Assembly (NCBI GenBank): GCA_964540605.1
Contig: CAZINM010000032.1
Location: 1-12,361, forward strand
From: CAZINM01 sp964540605
GTDB lineage: Bacteria; Patescibacteriota; Dojkabacteria; SC72; JAHDCA01
DNA: 12,361 nt
Reading direction: 5' to 3'
The notes below the pieces were generated by a model, which was given only the letters and a program-made list of their open reading frames with translations, made no database searches and was not told the DNA's origin. The position numbers and the translations under genes are program-made. Positions 12,116 through 12,361 of this stretch are shown here, piece by piece. Each line of letters opens with the position of its first letter. The stretch's first letter is position 1.

Positions 12116-12361
12116 TACAAAAAAGTAATATAAAAAATCTATATTTAGGATTTAGTTTCGTAGAGGTATTAATAACCCTTTTAATTATTAGTTTAGTACT
12201 GATCGTTACATCTTTAACCTTAGCTGCTTTGATAAAAGCTTCTGCAATATCTTCAGCAAAAACTTTAACTAGAAGTGAAAGCGAGTTTATTCTAGAGATC
12301 GTTGAGAAGACAATTAAAAATTCACAATCAGAAGAGATATACATGTATGCATCATCAGGAG
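12112..12361 (+). CDS. Minor prepilin, N-terminal part
   Basis: The ATG at 12112 overlaps the preceding TGA stop (ATGA) and the frame stays open to the window edge, giving 83 codons. The leader MIQKSNIKNLYLG ends in Gly13, followed by FSFVEVLITLLIISLVLIVT (14-33): Phe+1, Glu+5 and a hydrophobic helix, a canonical class III signal. The helix continues to about residue 45, then a polar region (TLTRSESEFILEIVEKTIKN). The form suggests a PilW/PilV-like minor pilin. It is the fourth prepilin of the cluster and the C-terminal domain lies beyond the window. Confidence 0.85.
   Translation, partial: MIQKSNIKNLYLGFSFVEVLITLLIISLVLIVTSLTLAALIKASAISSAKTLTRSESEFILEIVEKTIKNSQSEEIYMYASSG

Noticed and set aside
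12003..12344. 113-codon open frame on the minus strand at the right edge
   Set aside because: It is antisense to two clear prepilin genes with canonical signals and an ATGA overlap; its product resembles no known family.
1..12361. CRISPR arrays, tRNA or rRNA genes, insertion sequences, riboswitches
   Set aside because: No spaced direct repeats, no tRNA-like cloverleaf or rRNA sequence, no transposase or terminal inverted repeats were seen. The only tandem repeats are in frame within pilT.

Overview
The window comes from an AT-rich (roughly one-third G+C by eye) bacterial genome that uses TGA as a stop codon. For example, the TGA of one prepilin gene overlaps the ATG of the next. No gene shows a convincing Shine-Dalgarno sequence at the right distance. 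The clue to lineage is a full type IV pilus cluster with no outer-membrane secretin in view, next to divergent but recognisable gyrB and clamp-loader delta' genes and a DUF4013 membrane protein. This best fits a single-membrane Candidate Phyla Radiation / Patescibacteria genome. That placement is inference; a Clostridia-like or other low-GC lineage is not strictly excluded.

Left part, minus strand (1-3038): the start of a DUF4013 membrane protein (cut by the window edge), gyrB, and a short DNA polymerase III delta'-like clamp-loader subunit with a degenerate ATP site. A 137-base intergenic region (3039-3175) holds divergent promoters for the delta' gene and for the pilus cluster.

Right part, plus strand (3176-12361): pilB (extension ATPase), a very long pilT (retraction ATPase with an extra N-terminal region of about 475 residues), pilC (inner-membrane platform), a GspG-like probable major pilin, a strong intrinsic terminator, pilD (prepilin peptidase), then three minor prepilins: FimT/GspH-like, a six-cysteine PilV-like one, and a partial one at the right edge. 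PilB and PilT would drive assembly and disassembly of pilin through PilC, PilD would process all four prepilins, and the minor pilins would prime or tip the fibre. The terminator after the major pilin suggests that this gene is expressed more strongly than the genes after it.

The most unusual item is the PilT N-terminal extension. It is low in complexity and contains three different tandem peptide repeats (periods of 11, 6 and 14 residues) ahead of an intact PilT ATPase. Also notable are a shared ACTGCC(T/C)AA-type sequence just before the ATG of several pilus genes, Ala instead of Gly at the prepilin cleavage site in two of four prepilins, a shared Cys...GILPxDG loop in two pilins, and a visible excess of GATC.
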